Source: Pseudomonas faucium (GTDB lineage Bacteria; Pseudomonadota; Gammaproteobacteria; Pseudomonadales; Pseudomonadaceae). From it: a stretch of 64,000 bases of DNA. The stretch lies in assembly GCF_021602585.1 (NCBI RefSeq), contig NZ_BQIP01000002.1, positions 389,614 to 453,613 on the forward strand, given 5' to 3'. The notes under the pieces are model-generated. The model worked only from the letters and a program-made list of their open reading frames with translations. It was not told where the DNA came from and made no database searches. A program made the translations under genes and the position numbers. Below, piece by piece: positions 53,168-61,158 of the stretch (the first letter of the stretch is position 1; every line of letters starts with the position of its first letter).

Positions 53168-53484
53168 AGCGCCAGGATGGCTTCGGCCAGCACTTGGTCG
53201 CTGGCGCCACGCGCTTCAGGCACGCGCTCGCGCAGGGTGTCGAAGGCCGCTTCCAGTTGCGCGCCGCGGATGTCGCCGTTGCTGGCGACGAAGCTGGCGG
53301 CATCGTCATGGGCTTCGCGCACCACTTTCGAATCGCGGATGGAGGTGGTGGTGTCGGACGTGAAATCGATCGAGCGACCAAAGGCACGCACGATGATGTT
53401 GCTGGTGGCCACCAAGGTCTGTGCATGGGCCAGGTCGGCCAGCAACAGCATGCCGAGGGAAGCGGCGATCAGCGGTTTACGCAT
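53164..53484 (-). CDS. DUF2388 family protein, copy 3
   Basis: A 106-residue exported protein (signal MRKPLIAASLGMLLLADLAHA). It contains the DUF2388 core VVREAHDDAASFVASNGDIRGAQLEAAFDTLR and ends with DQVLAEAILAL. It is the third of three tandem paralogues and is translationally coupled (four-base overlap) to the HExxH protein gene. Confidence 0.87.
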   Translation of the reverse strand: MRKPLIAASLGMLLLADLAHAQTLVATSNIIVRAFGRSIDFTSDTTTSIRDSKVVREAHDDAASFVASNGDIRGAQLEAAFDTLRERVPEARGASDQVLAEAILAL

Positions 53485-53520
53485 GGAGCATCTCCGAAAA
53501 ATACAGGGAGTCAGGTGTGG

Positions 53521-53814
53521 TCATTGGACGAGAATTGCTTGCGCCAGTTCAAGGTCGCCGACGGAGTGCCGGGCACAGTTGTGGCGCAGCGCATCGAGTG
53601 CCGCCTCCAGGCGCGCACCGCGGATCAGGCCATCGGTGGCCACGAATGCGGCGGCATCGTCGCGGGCTTGGCGAAGCAGCTTTCGGTCGAAGGGCGCGGT
53701 CGTCACCTGGCTGGTGACGTAGCCTGTGATGACCAGGCCTTGGGTAGTGGTGTCCATGGCATGGGCATTGCCCATGGCAACGGCGGCGAACAGCATCGGC
53801 AACAGATAACGCAT
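53521..53814 (-). CDS. DUF2388 family protein, copy 2
   Basis: A 97-residue exported protein (signal MRYLLPMLFAAVAMGNAHA), with LLRQARDDAAAFVATDGLIRGARLEAALDALRHNCAR. Compared with copies 1 and 3 it has a Cys and lacks some polar residues in the N-terminal part. Its ribosome binding site is weak, 36 bases before copy 3 and after a hairpin that may cause partial termination. Confidence 0.84.
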   Translation of the reverse strand: MRYLLPMLFAAVAMGNAHAMDTTTQGLVITGYVTSQVTTAPFDRKLLRQARDDAAAFVATDGLIRGARLEAALDALRHNCARHSVGDLELAQAILVQ

Positions 53815-53851
53815 GGGGCTACTTAACGACTGCGACTGGGCTGCTAAGGCT

Positions 53852-53889
53852 AAAACGAATGCGCCGGCCGCAGCCAGCGCATTCGTTTT
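53852..53889 (-). terminator. Stem-loop with T-tract between DUF2388 copies 1 and 2
   Basis: AAAACGAATGCGC and GCGCATTCGTTTT form a 13-bp perfect inverted repeat. On the minus strand the stem ends in TTTTAG, so it may act as a partial terminator that sets the ratio of copy 1 to the rest of the operon. Confidence 0.65.
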
Positions 53890-53913
53890 ACAGCCTGTTT
53901 ATCAGATGGCTTG

Positions 53914-54231
53914 TCAGATAACCAGGATGGCCTGGGCCAGCTGCGCATCGCTGGCCTGCAGGGCCGGCAGCGTCGAGCGGATGTGCATGAAGGCGCTTTC
54001 CAGCTTGGCGCCGCGGATGGCGCCTTCGCTGCCGACGAAGCTGGCGGCGTCGTCGCGGGCGGCCTGGACGATCTTGTCGTCACGGAACGACGAGGTCAGG
54101 TCGGAAGTGGCGTCGGTGGATGCTGCAAAGGCGCGCACTACGGCATCGGTGGTGACGACGAAGCTGCTGGCGTGGGCGGTGCCGGCCAGGCCTAGCAACA
54201 GGGCGGCGCCGATCAGGTGTTTGCGGGACAT
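53914..54231 (-). CDS. DUF2388 family protein, copy 1
   Basis: A 105-residue exported protein (signal MSRKHLIGAALLLGLAGTAHA), with the core IVQAARDDAASFVGSEGAIRGAKLESAFMHIR. It is the first gene of the operon, with GGAG upstream. The promoter region carries two ACTGTA-type motifs (54386-54427). DUF2388 is restricted largely to gamma-proteobacteria and its function is unknown to me. Confidence 0.87.
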   Translation of the reverse strand: MSRKHLIGAALLLGLAGTAHASSFVVTTDAVVRAFAASTDATSDLTSSFRDDKIVQAARDDAASFVGSEGAIRGAKLESAFMHIRSTLPALQASDAQLAQAILVI

Positions 54232-54385
54232 GGTCGTGGACTCCTGGAAAAGGGTCGAGTGAATCTGCTTATCGGACGTTCACACGGTTCGTCACGGTAC
54301 AGGGACAACTGGTTTTCACCAGACTGTTTAAGCCAAGCGTATCACGCGGCAGTAGGTGCGGAGGTCGGCGAACGACGCTCAAAGC

Positions 54386-54427
54386 AACTGTATTGGTTGT
54401 TTTAGATTTTTCTAAAACTGTACCTAT
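54386..54427. promoter_or_regulatory. Two direct ACTGTA-type motifs flanking a palindrome, DUF2388 promoter
   Basis: AACTGTATTGGTT (54386-54398) and AACTGTACCTAT (54416-54427) are 30 bp apart on the same strand. Between them lies the perfect palindrome TTTTAGA-TTTT-TCTAAAA. Similar motifs stand upstream of the DUF1127 gene. The design resembles MocR-type GntR operators. Confidence 0.5.
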
Positions 54428-54462
54428 CAAGATTTGCGGCGCTCTAGCACGGGGGCCGGGCA

Positions 54463-54497
54463 ATAAAAAACCCGTTGCAGCGTCCTGCAACGGGTTT
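54463..54497 (-). terminator. Intrinsic terminator of the DUF1127 gene
   Basis: AACCCGTTGCAG and CTGCAACGGGTT form a 12-bp stem with a short centre and a T-run on the minus strand. Confidence 0.9.
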
Positions 54498-54536
54498 GGA
54501 ATTTCGCGGTGCCAGCCGAAGCCGGCGAACCGGAGC

Positions 54537-54752
54537 TTAGCGCCAGAACGGCTTGCTGAGCTCTTCGTAGCGCTGCGACTCGCTGATACCGGCGTCGGCC
54601 AGCAGGCGGGAGTCCAGGCGAGCCAGTTGGCGGCGGCTGGCCATGCGGCGCTGCCACAGGAGCAGGGTCGACAGGGCGCGCAGCGGCAGCGAGGCGTTGG
54701 ATTGCTGGGCGTTGCTTTCAAAAACCAGACCGGAACTGAGGGTACGTTCCAT
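54537..54752 (-). CDS. DUF1127 small basic protein
   Basis: A 71-residue protein with the DUF1127 (YjiS-like) arginine-rich domain (LLLWQRRMASRRQLARLDSRLLADAGISESQRYEELSKPFW). Small DUF1127 proteins in other bacteria act in RNA-binding and metabolism (phosphate and carbon) control, but this one is untested. It has its own promoter region with several ACTGTA motifs and its own terminator. Confidence 0.88.
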   Translation of the reverse strand: MERTLSSGLVFESNAQQSNASLPLRALSTLLLWQRRMASRRQLARLDSRLLADAGISESQRYEELSKPFWR

Positions 54753-54835
54753 GATGCTTCATCCTTCCGCTTGTGGCGGGATTAGGTAGTGATTTAACTG
54801 GTGCCCATGATCCTCCTGTGTTGTCCATAACAGTA

Positions 54836-54991
54836 GATACAGTTCATGTGAAAGACGATGGCTCAGTTAACTGTGTAAACCTACTGTTGCACTCGAAATT
54901 GGCGCAACTGTACTGGTCTGCACTGTTGTAGTGCATTTTGTGGGGGTGAGGGGATTTTTCTAGGGGAGACTGGGATTGATACCAGTACAGT
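54836..54991. promoter_or_regulatory. ACTGTA/ACTGTACTGGT motif cluster upstream of DUF1127
   Basis: ACTGTACTGGT at 54907-54917 has an exact inverted copy ACCAGTACAGT at 54981-54991, 63 bases apart. GATACAGTTC (54836-54845) and other CTGT-rich partial matches lie closer to the gene. The same motif type stands in front of the DUF2388 operon, so one regulator may control both. Confidence 0.5.
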
Positions 54992-55016
54992 AGAACAGTT
55001 TTTTCTGGTGGAAGCT

Positions 55017-55080
55017 TATCGCCGGCAAGCCGGCTCCCACAGGTACAGCTTTGTCCTTGTGAGAGCCGGCTTGCCGGCGA
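55017..55080. repeat. REP pair, GCCGGCAAGCCGGCTCCCAC family
   Basis: Inverted units between the DUF1127 upstream region and the acetyl-CoA hydrolase stop, with GTGAGAGCCGG as a variant in the right unit. Confidence 0.85.
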
Positions 55081-55095
55081 AAAGTACCGCGTGGA

Positions 55096-56589
55096 TCAGC
55101 TAGCCAGCATGCGGCCGCTTTCTTCCAGATTTTCGTGCCAGCTCAACGCCTCGCGCAGGATGTGCGGGGTGTGGCCGCCACGTTGGCAGGCGCGCTCGAA
55201 GTAGTCGTTCAGCGCTGCGCGGTAGTCTGGGTGCACGCAGTTGTCGATGATCGCCCGGGCCCGCTCGCGAGGCGCCAGGCCACGCAGGTCGGCCAGGCCT
55301 TGCTCGGTGACGAGGATGTCCACGTCGTGCTCGGTGTGGTCGACGTGGCTGACCATCGGCACCACGCTGGAAATCGCGCCGCCCTTGGCGATCGATTTGG
55401 TGACGAACACCGCCAGGTGAGCGTTGCGAGCGAAGTCGCCGGAGCCGCCGATGCCGTTCATCATCCGGGTGCCGCACACGTGCGTGGAGTTGACGTTACC
55501 GTAGATGTCGAACTCCAGCGCCGTGTTGATGCCGATGATGCCCAGGCGGCGTACCACTTCAGGGTGGTTGGAGATTTCCTGCGGGCGCAGTACCAGCTTG
55601 TCCTTGTAGCGCTCGAGGTTGCCGAACACGTCCGCATTGCGGCGGCTCGACAGGGTGATCGAGCTGCCCGAGGCGAAGCTCAGCTTGCCGGCGTCGATCA
55701 GGTCGAAGGTCGAATCCTGCAGCACTTCGGAGTACATGGTCAGGTCTTCGAACGGCGACTCGATCAGGCCGCACATCACCGCGTTGGCAATGCTGCCGAT
55801 ACCAGCTTGCAGCGGGCCGAGCTTGTTGGTCATGCGGCCAGCCTGCACTTCGTTCTTGAGGAAGTTGATCAGGTGGTCGGCGATACCCTGGGTTTCGTCG
55901 TCCGGCGGCAGCACGGTGGACGGCGAGTCGGGTTGGTCGCTGATGACGATACCGACGATCTTGGCCGGGTCGATCGGGATGGCGGTGCTGCCGATGCGGT
56001 CATCGACTTTCACCAACGGGATCGGCGTGCGGGTCGGGCGGTAGGTCGGGATATAGATGTCGTGCAGGCCTTCGAGGTTGGCGTTGTGCGACAGGTTGAT
56101 CTCGACGATCACTTGCTTGGCGAAGATCGCGAAGCTGGCCGAGTTGCCCACCGAGGTGGTCGGCACGATGTGGCCTTGTTCGGTGATGGCCACGGCTTCG
56201 ATGACCGCGATGTCCGGCAGCTTGAGCTGCTGGTTGCGCAGTTGCTCGACGGTTTCCGACAGGTGCTGGTCGATGAACATGACCTGGCCGTCGTTGATGG
56301 CCTTGCGCAGGGTGCTGTCGACCTGGAATGGCATGCGACGCGCCAGCACGCCGGCTTCGGTCAGCTGCTTGTCGAGGTCGTTGCCCAGGCTGGCGCCGGT
56401 CATCAGGCTGATTTTCAACGGCGACAGCTTGGCGCGTTCGGCCAGGGCGTGGGGCACAGCCTTGGCTTCGCCGGCGCGGGTGAAACCGCTCATGCCGACG
56501 GTCATGCCGTCCTCGATCAGGCCAGCGGCATCAGCCGCACTCATTACCTTGCTGTGCAGGGAGGACAAGCGGATACGATCACGGTACAT
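55096..56589 (-). CDS. Acetyl-CoA hydrolase/succinyl-CoA:acetate CoA-transferase family
   Basis: A 497-residue enzyme of the Ach1/ScpC/AarC family that moves CoA between acyl groups (acetate, succinate, propionate). Glu288 in MYSEVLQDS corresponds, by memory, to the catalytic Glu of AarC; GNVNSTHVCGTRMMNGIGGSGDFARNA is the glycine-rich CoA segment. The length fits. The exact donor and acceptor pair cannot be told from sequence. It is followed on the minus strand by a REP pair rather than an intrinsic terminator. Confidence 0.9.
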   Translation of the reverse strand: MYRDRIRLSSLHSKVMSAADAAGLIEDGMTVGMSGFTRAGEAKAVPHALAERAKLSPLKISLMTGASLGNDLDKQLTEAGVLARRMPFQVDSTLRKAINDGQVMFIDQHLSETVEQLRNQQLKLPDIAVIEAVAITEQGHIVPTTSVGNSASFAIFAKQVIVEINLSHNANLEGLHDIYIPTYRPTRTPIPLVKVDDRIGSTAIPIDPAKIVGIVISDQPDSPSTVLPPDDETQGIADHLINFLKNEVQAGRMTNKLGPLQAGIGSIANAVMCGLIESPFEDLTMYSEVLQDSTFDLIDAGKLSFASGSSITLSSRRNADVFGNLERYKDKLVLRPQEISNHPEVVRRLGIIGINTALEFDIYGNVNSTHVCGTRMMNGIGGSGDFARNAHLAVFVTKSIAKGGAISSVVPMVSHVDHTEHDVDILVTEQGLADLRGLAPRERARAIIDNCVHPDYRAALNDYFERACQRGGHTPHILREALSWHENLEESGRMLAS

Positions 56590-56713
56590 GGATTGTTATC
56601 TCGGGCTACAGAGGCTACTGCAGCGCAGTCTAGAGATTTCGCCCGTCGCCGTCCCACGACCATGGTCGTATGAGAAGCCTGGAAATAGAGCCGTTGATCT
56701 GGATCAGTGAAAT

Positions 56714-56746
56714 GAAAACCCCGGGGAATATCCGCCGGGGTTTTCA
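56714..56746. terminator. Intrinsic terminator after pntB
   Basis: AAAACCCCGG and CCGGGGTTTT with a short centre; T-run on the minus strand, as expected after pntB (end 56770). Confidence 0.85.
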
Positions 56747-56769
56747 TATCCGCAACGTTCGATCGCAAC

Positions 56770-58206
56770 CTACTCGACCGCTTTGACCATATCCTCGATG
56801 ACCTTCTTCGCGTCACCGAACACCATCATGGTCTTGTCCAGGTAGAACAGTTCGTTGTCCAGGCCGGCATAGCCGCTGGCCATGGAGCGCTTGTTGACGA
56901 TGATGGTCTTGGCCTTGAACGCCTCGAGGATCGGCATGCCGGCGATCGGCGACTTGGGATCGTTCTTCGCCGCGGGGTTGACCACGTCGTTGGCGCCCAG
57001 CACCAGGACCACGTCGGCCTGGCCGAACTCGGCGTTGATGTCCTCCATCTCGAACACCTGGTCATACGGCACTTCGGCCTCGGCCAGCAGCACGTTCATG
57101 TGCCCGGGCATGCGCCCCGCCACCGGGTGGATCGCATACTTCACGGTCACGCCGTTGTGGGTCAGCTTCTCGGTCAGTTCCTTGAGCGCGTGCTGGGCGC
57201 GGGCCACCGCCAGGCCGTAGCCCGGCACGATGATCACGCTGTCGGCGTTGCTGAGCAGGAAGGTGGCATCGTCGGCCGAGCCGGATTTCACCGGGCGCTG
57301 CTCCTTGGCGCCTTGCGCCGCGCCGGTATCGGTATCGCCGCCGAAGCCGCCGAGGATGACGTTGAAGAACGAGCGGTTCATCGCCTTGCACATGATGTAC
57401 GAGAGGATCGCACCGCTGGAGCCCACCAGGGAGCCGGCGATGATCAGCATCGAGTTGTTCAGCGAGAAGCCGATACCGGCCGCCGCCCAGCCCGAGTAGC
57501 TGTTGAGCATCGACACCACCACCGGCATGTCGGCGCCACCGATCGGAATAATGATCAGCACGCCCATGACGAAGGCCAGGATCAGCATCAGGGTGAAGGC
57601 GCTGTAGTGGCCGGTGAAGGTGAACAGCAGGCCCAGGGCGATGGTGGTCAGGCCGAGGATCAGGTTCAGCTTGTGCTGGCCGGCAAACTGTACCGGTGCG
57701 CCCTGGAACAGGCGGAACTTGTACTTGCCCGACAGCTTGCCGAAGGCGATCACCGAACCGGAGAAGGTGATGGCACCGATGGCCGCGCCAAGGAACAGTT
57801 CCAGGCGGTTGCCGGTGGGGATCGGGTCGCTGATGGCGGCGACGATGCCCATCGATTGCGGTTCGAGCACGGCGGCGATGGCGATAAACACCGCGGCCAG
57901 GCCGATCATGCTGTGCATGAAGGCGACCAGCTCGGGCATCTTGGTCATCTCGACACGCTTGGCCATGATCGAGCCAGCCGTACCGCCAACCAGCAGGCCG
58001 ACGATGACGTAGCCGATGCCGGCGGTTGCCAGTTCGGCGCCGAGCTTATAAATGAGGCCCACCGTGGTGAGGATGGCCAGCCCCATGCCGATCATGCCGA
58101 ACAGGTTGCCGCGCCGCGAAGTGGTCGGGTGCGACAGGCCCTTGAGCGCCTGGATGAAGCACACCGAGGCGACGAGGTAGAGGAGCGTTACCAGATTCAT
58201 GCTCAT
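56770..58206 (-). CDS. pntB: NAD(P) transhydrogenase subunit beta
   Basis: A 478-residue subunit: about nine helices form the proton channel and the C-terminal domain III binds NADP(H) (PGYGLAVARAQHALKEL, HPVAGRMPGHMNVLLAEA, VLGANDVVNPAA, KRSMASGYAGLDNELFY). It reduces NADP+ with NADH driven by the proton gradient. The ATG at 58206 lies just after the pntAB stop (58209), and a second ATG is six bases further on. Confidence 0.95.
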   Translation of the reverse strand: MSMNLVTLLYLVASVCFIQALKGLSHPTTSRRGNLFGMIGMGLAILTTVGLIYKLGAELATAGIGYVIVGLLVGGTAGSIMAKRVEMTKMPELVAFMHSMIGLAAVFIAIAAVLEPQSMGIVAAISDPIPTGNRLELFLGAAIGAITFSGSVIAFGKLSGKYKFRLFQGAPVQFAGQHKLNLILGLTTIALGLLFTFTGHYSAFTLMLILAFVMGVLIIIPIGGADMPVVVSMLNSYSGWAAAGIGFSLNNSMLIIAGSLVGSSGAILSYIMCKAMNRSFFNVILGGFGGDTDTGAAQGAKEQRPVKSGSADDATFLLSNADSVIIVPGYGLAVARAQHALKELTEKLTHNGVTVKYAIHPVAGRMPGHMNVLLAEAEVPYDQVFEMEDINAEFGQADVVLVLGANDVVNPAAKNDPKSPIAGMPILEAFKAKTIIVNKRSMASGYAGLDNELFYLDKTMMVFGDAKKVIEDMVKAVE

Positions 58207-58208
58207 GC

Positions 58209-58523
58209 TTACTTCTGCGCCTCGTTCTTGGTTTTCTTCTTGAACATCTCAAGCATGCGACGGGTGACCAAAAAGCCACCGAACACGTTGACCGCGGCCA
58301 GGGCCACCGCCAGGGTGCCCATCAGCTTGCCGGCCGGGGTCACGGTCAGGGCGGCAGCCAGCATGGCGCCGACGATGACGATCGCCGAGATGGCGTTGGT
58401 GACCGCCATCAGCGGAGTGTGCAGCGCCGGGGTGACGTTCCAGACCACGTGGTAGCCCACATAGATGGCCAGCACGAAGATGATCAGGTTGTAGATGCCG
58501 TGGGAAATCAGCATGTCTTCCAT
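58209..58523 (-). CDS. pntAB: NAD(P) transhydrogenase alpha subunit, part 2 (membrane)
   Basis: A 104-residue protein with four helices (NLIIFVLAIYVGYHVVWNVTPALHTPLMAVTNAISAIVIVGAM ...), equivalent to the membrane end of E. coli PntA. The ATG at 58523 is chosen; the longer open frame upstream is the shadow of pntAA. Splitting alpha into two genes is usual in pseudomonads. Confidence 0.93.
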   Translation of the reverse strand: MEDMLISHGIYNLIIFVLAIYVGYHVVWNVTPALHTPLMAVTNAISAIVIVGAMLAAALTVTPAGKLMGTLAVALAAVNVFGGFLVTRRMLEMFKKKTKNEAQK

Positions 58524-58534
58524 TGTCGTGCTCC

Positions 58535-59656
58535 TTAGCCGTTCTTGCGCACGACCTGGCCGTCGCGGCACATCAGGCACGCGGCGACGATGTCGTCTTC
58601 GAGGTTGATGACCAGTGCGCCGTCCTTGTCGAACAGCAGCTTCATGAAGTCCAGCAGGTTGCGCGCATACAGCGCCGACGCATCGGCGCCGACCTGGGCC
58701 GGCAGGTTGGTCGGGCCGACGATGGTCACGCCGTTCTCCATTACCACCTGGTCGGCGACCGTCAGTGGGCAGTTGCCACCTTGGGCGGCGGCCAGGTCGA
58801 TGACCACCGAGCCGGGCTTCATCTGTGCCACGGTTTCGGCGCTGAGCAGCGTCGGCGCCTTGCGCCCCGGAATCAGCGCGGTGGTGATGACGATGTCGGC
58901 CTGCTTGGCGCGCTCGTGCACGGCCTGGGCCTGGCGTTGCATCCAGCTGGCGGGCATCGGCCGGGCATAGCCGCCGACCCCCTCGGCGCACTCGCGTTCT
59001 TCATCGGTTTCGTAGGGCACGTCGATGAACTTGGCGCCGAGCGATTCGATCTGCTCCTTCACCGCCGGGCGCACGTCCGAGGCTTCGATCACCGCACCCA
59101 GGCGCTTGGCCGTGGCGATGGCCTGCAGGCCCGCAACCCCGGCGCCGAGGATCAGCACCCGGGCGGCCTTCACGGTGCCGGCGGCGGTCATCAGCATGGG
59201 CATGAAGCGCGGGTAGTGATGGGCTGCCAGCAACACGGCCTTGTAGCCGGCGATGTTGGCCTGCGACGACAGCACGTCCAGGCTCTGGGCCCGGGAGGTG
59301 CGTGGCGCGGCTTCCAGGGCGAAGGCGGTGATGCCGCGCTCGGCCATCTTGCCGATCAGCTCGTTGTTGAAGGGGTTGAGCATGCCGACCAGAAGGCTGC
59401 CACCGTTGATCTGGGCCAGCTCCTGGTCGTTGGGTGCGACCACCTTAAGAACCAGCTGGGCGCCGAAGGCATCGGCAGCGCTCCCCAGGGAAGCGCCCAC
59501 GGCCTCATAGGCACTGTCCGGAATGCTGGCGTTGAGCCCTGCCCCCCGTTGGACGGTGACCTGATGGCCCTGGCCAATCAGTTTCTTGAGGGTTTCTGGG
59601 GTCGCAGCGACCCTTGTCTCACCGGTCTGCGTCTCGAGAGGAACACCAATGTGCAC
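58535..59656 (-). CDS. pntAA: NAD(P) transhydrogenase alpha subunit, part 1 (NAD-binding)
   Basis: A 373-residue soluble domain I that binds NAD(H). VLILGAGVAGLQAIATAKRLGA is the Rossmann loop; RVAATPETLKKL, QAQSLDV-like and GNCPLTVADQ segments are conserved. The start is GTG at 59656 (VHIGVPLETQTGETRV), with GGAG nine bases upstream. It is the first gene of pntAA-pntAB-pntB. Confidence 0.94.
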   Translation of the reverse strand: MHIGVPLETQTGETRVAATPETLKKLIGQGHQVTVQRGAGLNASIPDSAYEAVGASLGSAADAFGAQLVLKVVAPNDQELAQINGGSLLVGMLNPFNNELIGKMAERGITAFALEAAPRTSRAQSLDVLSSQANIAGYKAVLLAAHHYPRFMPMLMTAAGTVKAARVLILGAGVAGLQAIATAKRLGAVIEASDVRPAVKEQIESLGAKFIDVPYETDEERECAEGVGGYARPMPASWMQRQAQAVHERAKQADIVITTALIPGRKAPTLLSAETVAQMKPGSVVIDLAAAQGGNCPLTVADQVVMENGVTIVGPTNLPAQVGADASALYARNLLDFMKLLFDKDGALVINLEDDIVAACLMCRDGQVVRKNG

Positions 59657-60068
59657 GACTATTTCTCCTGCGGTGACCTTTATTGTCTTTATAAGAGCCC
59701 GCGCACTTCGGGTGGTGCGCAGGGTTGGCTGTTAGGCGCCAAGCCCGCCGAATCCTGGGCGGGCCGAGCATTTTGCAGACGAACCCAGGGCCCTACAACC
59801 GGTTCTGGAGCGAAACGAAGTTAAAACTACAAGTCACCCTGTGACCGTATGTCGCAACGATCTGGCCGCAGCCCGTCAAGCATGGGCTATTGGCAGATTA
59901 GGGGATTTTTTGAAATTTTTTGCGTTGATTTCGCGGATGGGCTCGCGAGTGTCGTAAAACCCTCTGAAAGCCGCGTGTTTGGCGGCTTTGGCGGGGTTTT
60001 TCGATTCACCTGAACAGTTTGTCTGTATGCGACAAAAACGTATATCTGTAGGTGTTTAAAATAATTGA
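59657..60068. other. 412-base interval between pntAA and the LysR gene
   Basis: No gene is visible. GTCACCCTGTGAC (59833-59845) is a perfect-armed palindrome that may be a control site of pnt. Near 59955-60005, nested stems occur: AAAGCCGC (59967-59974) with GCGGCTTT (59982-59989), inside AAAACCC and GGGTTTT. That is a probable terminator for the LysR gene, with T-rich flanks on both strands. Confidence 0.6.
59957..60001. terminator. Terminator-like nested stem after the LysR gene
   Basis: AAAGCCGC/GCGGCTTT (8-bp stem, seven-base loop) is enclosed by AAAACCC/GGGTTTT. On the minus strand it lies about 70 bases past the LysR stop. Confidence 0.6.
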
Positions 60069-60995
60069 CTACAGCAGTCGGGAAGGCGTTGCAGCTTGGC
60101 GCGACGCGATGTACTGCTGTGCCTGTACTGCCAGCCAGTCACGAAAGGCGCGCAGGGAGGCGGATTCGACCTTGCGCTCGGGAATCATCAGATAGTAGGC
60201 CTTGTCGCTGGACAGCACGTGCCTGTTAGCGACCACCAGCCTGCCCTCCTCCAGTTCGCGCTGGATCAGGAACGGTGGAATCAGCGCCACGCCCATCTCG
60301 TGCATCGCGGCCTGGGCAAGCATGGAGAATAGTTCATAGCGCGGCCCTGTCATGTCGCCTGCGACATTCAGGCCCTGGCCGTTGAACCACTGGCGCCAGG
60401 CGTAGGGGCGTGTGGTCTGTTGCAACAGCGGCAGGCTGGCGATGCGCTTGGCATCGAGCAGGCCCTCCCCGTCCAGCAACGCCGGGCTGCAGACCGGCAG
60501 CGGGTTTTCGCCCATCAACCATTGGGACTGGGTGCCGGACCAGTCGGCATCGCCGTAATAGATAGCCGCATCGAACGGCGTGTCGGCGAACAGGAAGGGC
60601 CGGGTGCGGTTGGTCAGGTTGACGGTGACTTCCGGGTGGCGCTGCTGGAAGTCCTTGAGCCGTGGCAGCAGCCATTGCGTGCCGAAGGTGGGCACCACGG
60701 CCAGTTCGATCACGTTGGCGCCCTGCTGGCGCATCACCGACAGGGTGTCGCGCTCTACGGCATCGAGTTGCGTCGCGACCTGGCGGCTGTAGGACAGCCC
60801 GGCCTCGGTCAGTTTCACCCCGCGCCGTGAGCGGCGGAACAGTTCCACATTGAGGAAGTCTTCCAGGCCGCCAATCTGCCGACAGACGGCGCCCTGGGTC
60901 AGTGCCAGTTCCTGGGCGGCCTTGGTGAAACTCTCGTGGCGGGCGGCTGCCTCGAAGCAGACCAGGGCGGTAGTGCTGGGGATCTTGCGGCGCAT
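60069..60995 (-). CDS. gcdR: LysR-family regulator of glutaryl-CoA dehydrogenase
   Basis: A 308-residue LysR-type regulator. The N-terminal wHTH (TALVCFEAAARHESFTKAAQELALTQGAVCRQIGGLEDFLNVELFRR) is followed by an effector-binding domain (about 90-300). It is divergent from gcdH, the setting of GcdR in P. aeruginosa and P. putida, where glutarate/glutaryl-CoA is the presumed signal. The name is by synteny. Confidence 0.9.
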   Translation of the reverse strand: MRRKIPSTTALVCFEAAARHESFTKAAQELALTQGAVCRQIGGLEDFLNVELFRRSRRGVKLTEAGLSYSRQVATQLDAVERDTLSVMRQQGANVIELAVVPTFGTQWLLPRLKDFQQRHPEVTVNLTNRTRPFLFADTPFDAAIYYGDADWSGTQSQWLMGENPLPVCSPALLDGEGLLDAKRIASLPLLQQTTRPYAWRQWFNGQGLNVAGDMTGPRYELFSMLAQAAMHEMGVALIPPFLIQRELEEGRLVVANRHVLSSDKAYYLMIPERKVESASLRAFRDWLAVQAQQYIASRQAATPSRLL

Positions 60996-61050
60996 GTACG
61001 TCTACCTCACTTGTGGGGTTCGCCAATGCTGGGTTCTTGTTGTTTTCGAA

Positions 61051-61080
61051 GTGACAAAATATCACTAATGCGTGCGCATT
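61051..61080. promoter_or_regulatory. Two adjacent palindromes in the gcdR-gcdH divergent region
   Basis: GTGA-N7-TCAC (61051-61065) is followed directly by AATGCG-TG-CGCATT (61067-61080). They lie centrally between the divergent starts, where a LysR regulator would bind. Neither fits T-N11-A strictly, so the site assignment is tentative. Confidence 0.45.
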
Positions 61081-61158
61081 CCTCGTTTGTCGGGGTGCCA
61101 TAACAGGCCTAGGATCAATGGGCACAAGAACCTGCTCCCTATTACGAGGATTTCGCTC

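Noticed and set aside
51071-53722. 883-codon plus-strand open frame opposite the HExxH protein gene
   Set aside because: The minus strand has a signal peptide, coupled start and recognisable motifs; the plus-strand product lacks any family feature and runs across a REP element.
60001-60068. tRNA or sRNA in the pntAA-gcdR interval
   Set aside because: No cloverleaf or promoter-terminator pair was found beyond the LysR terminator stem.
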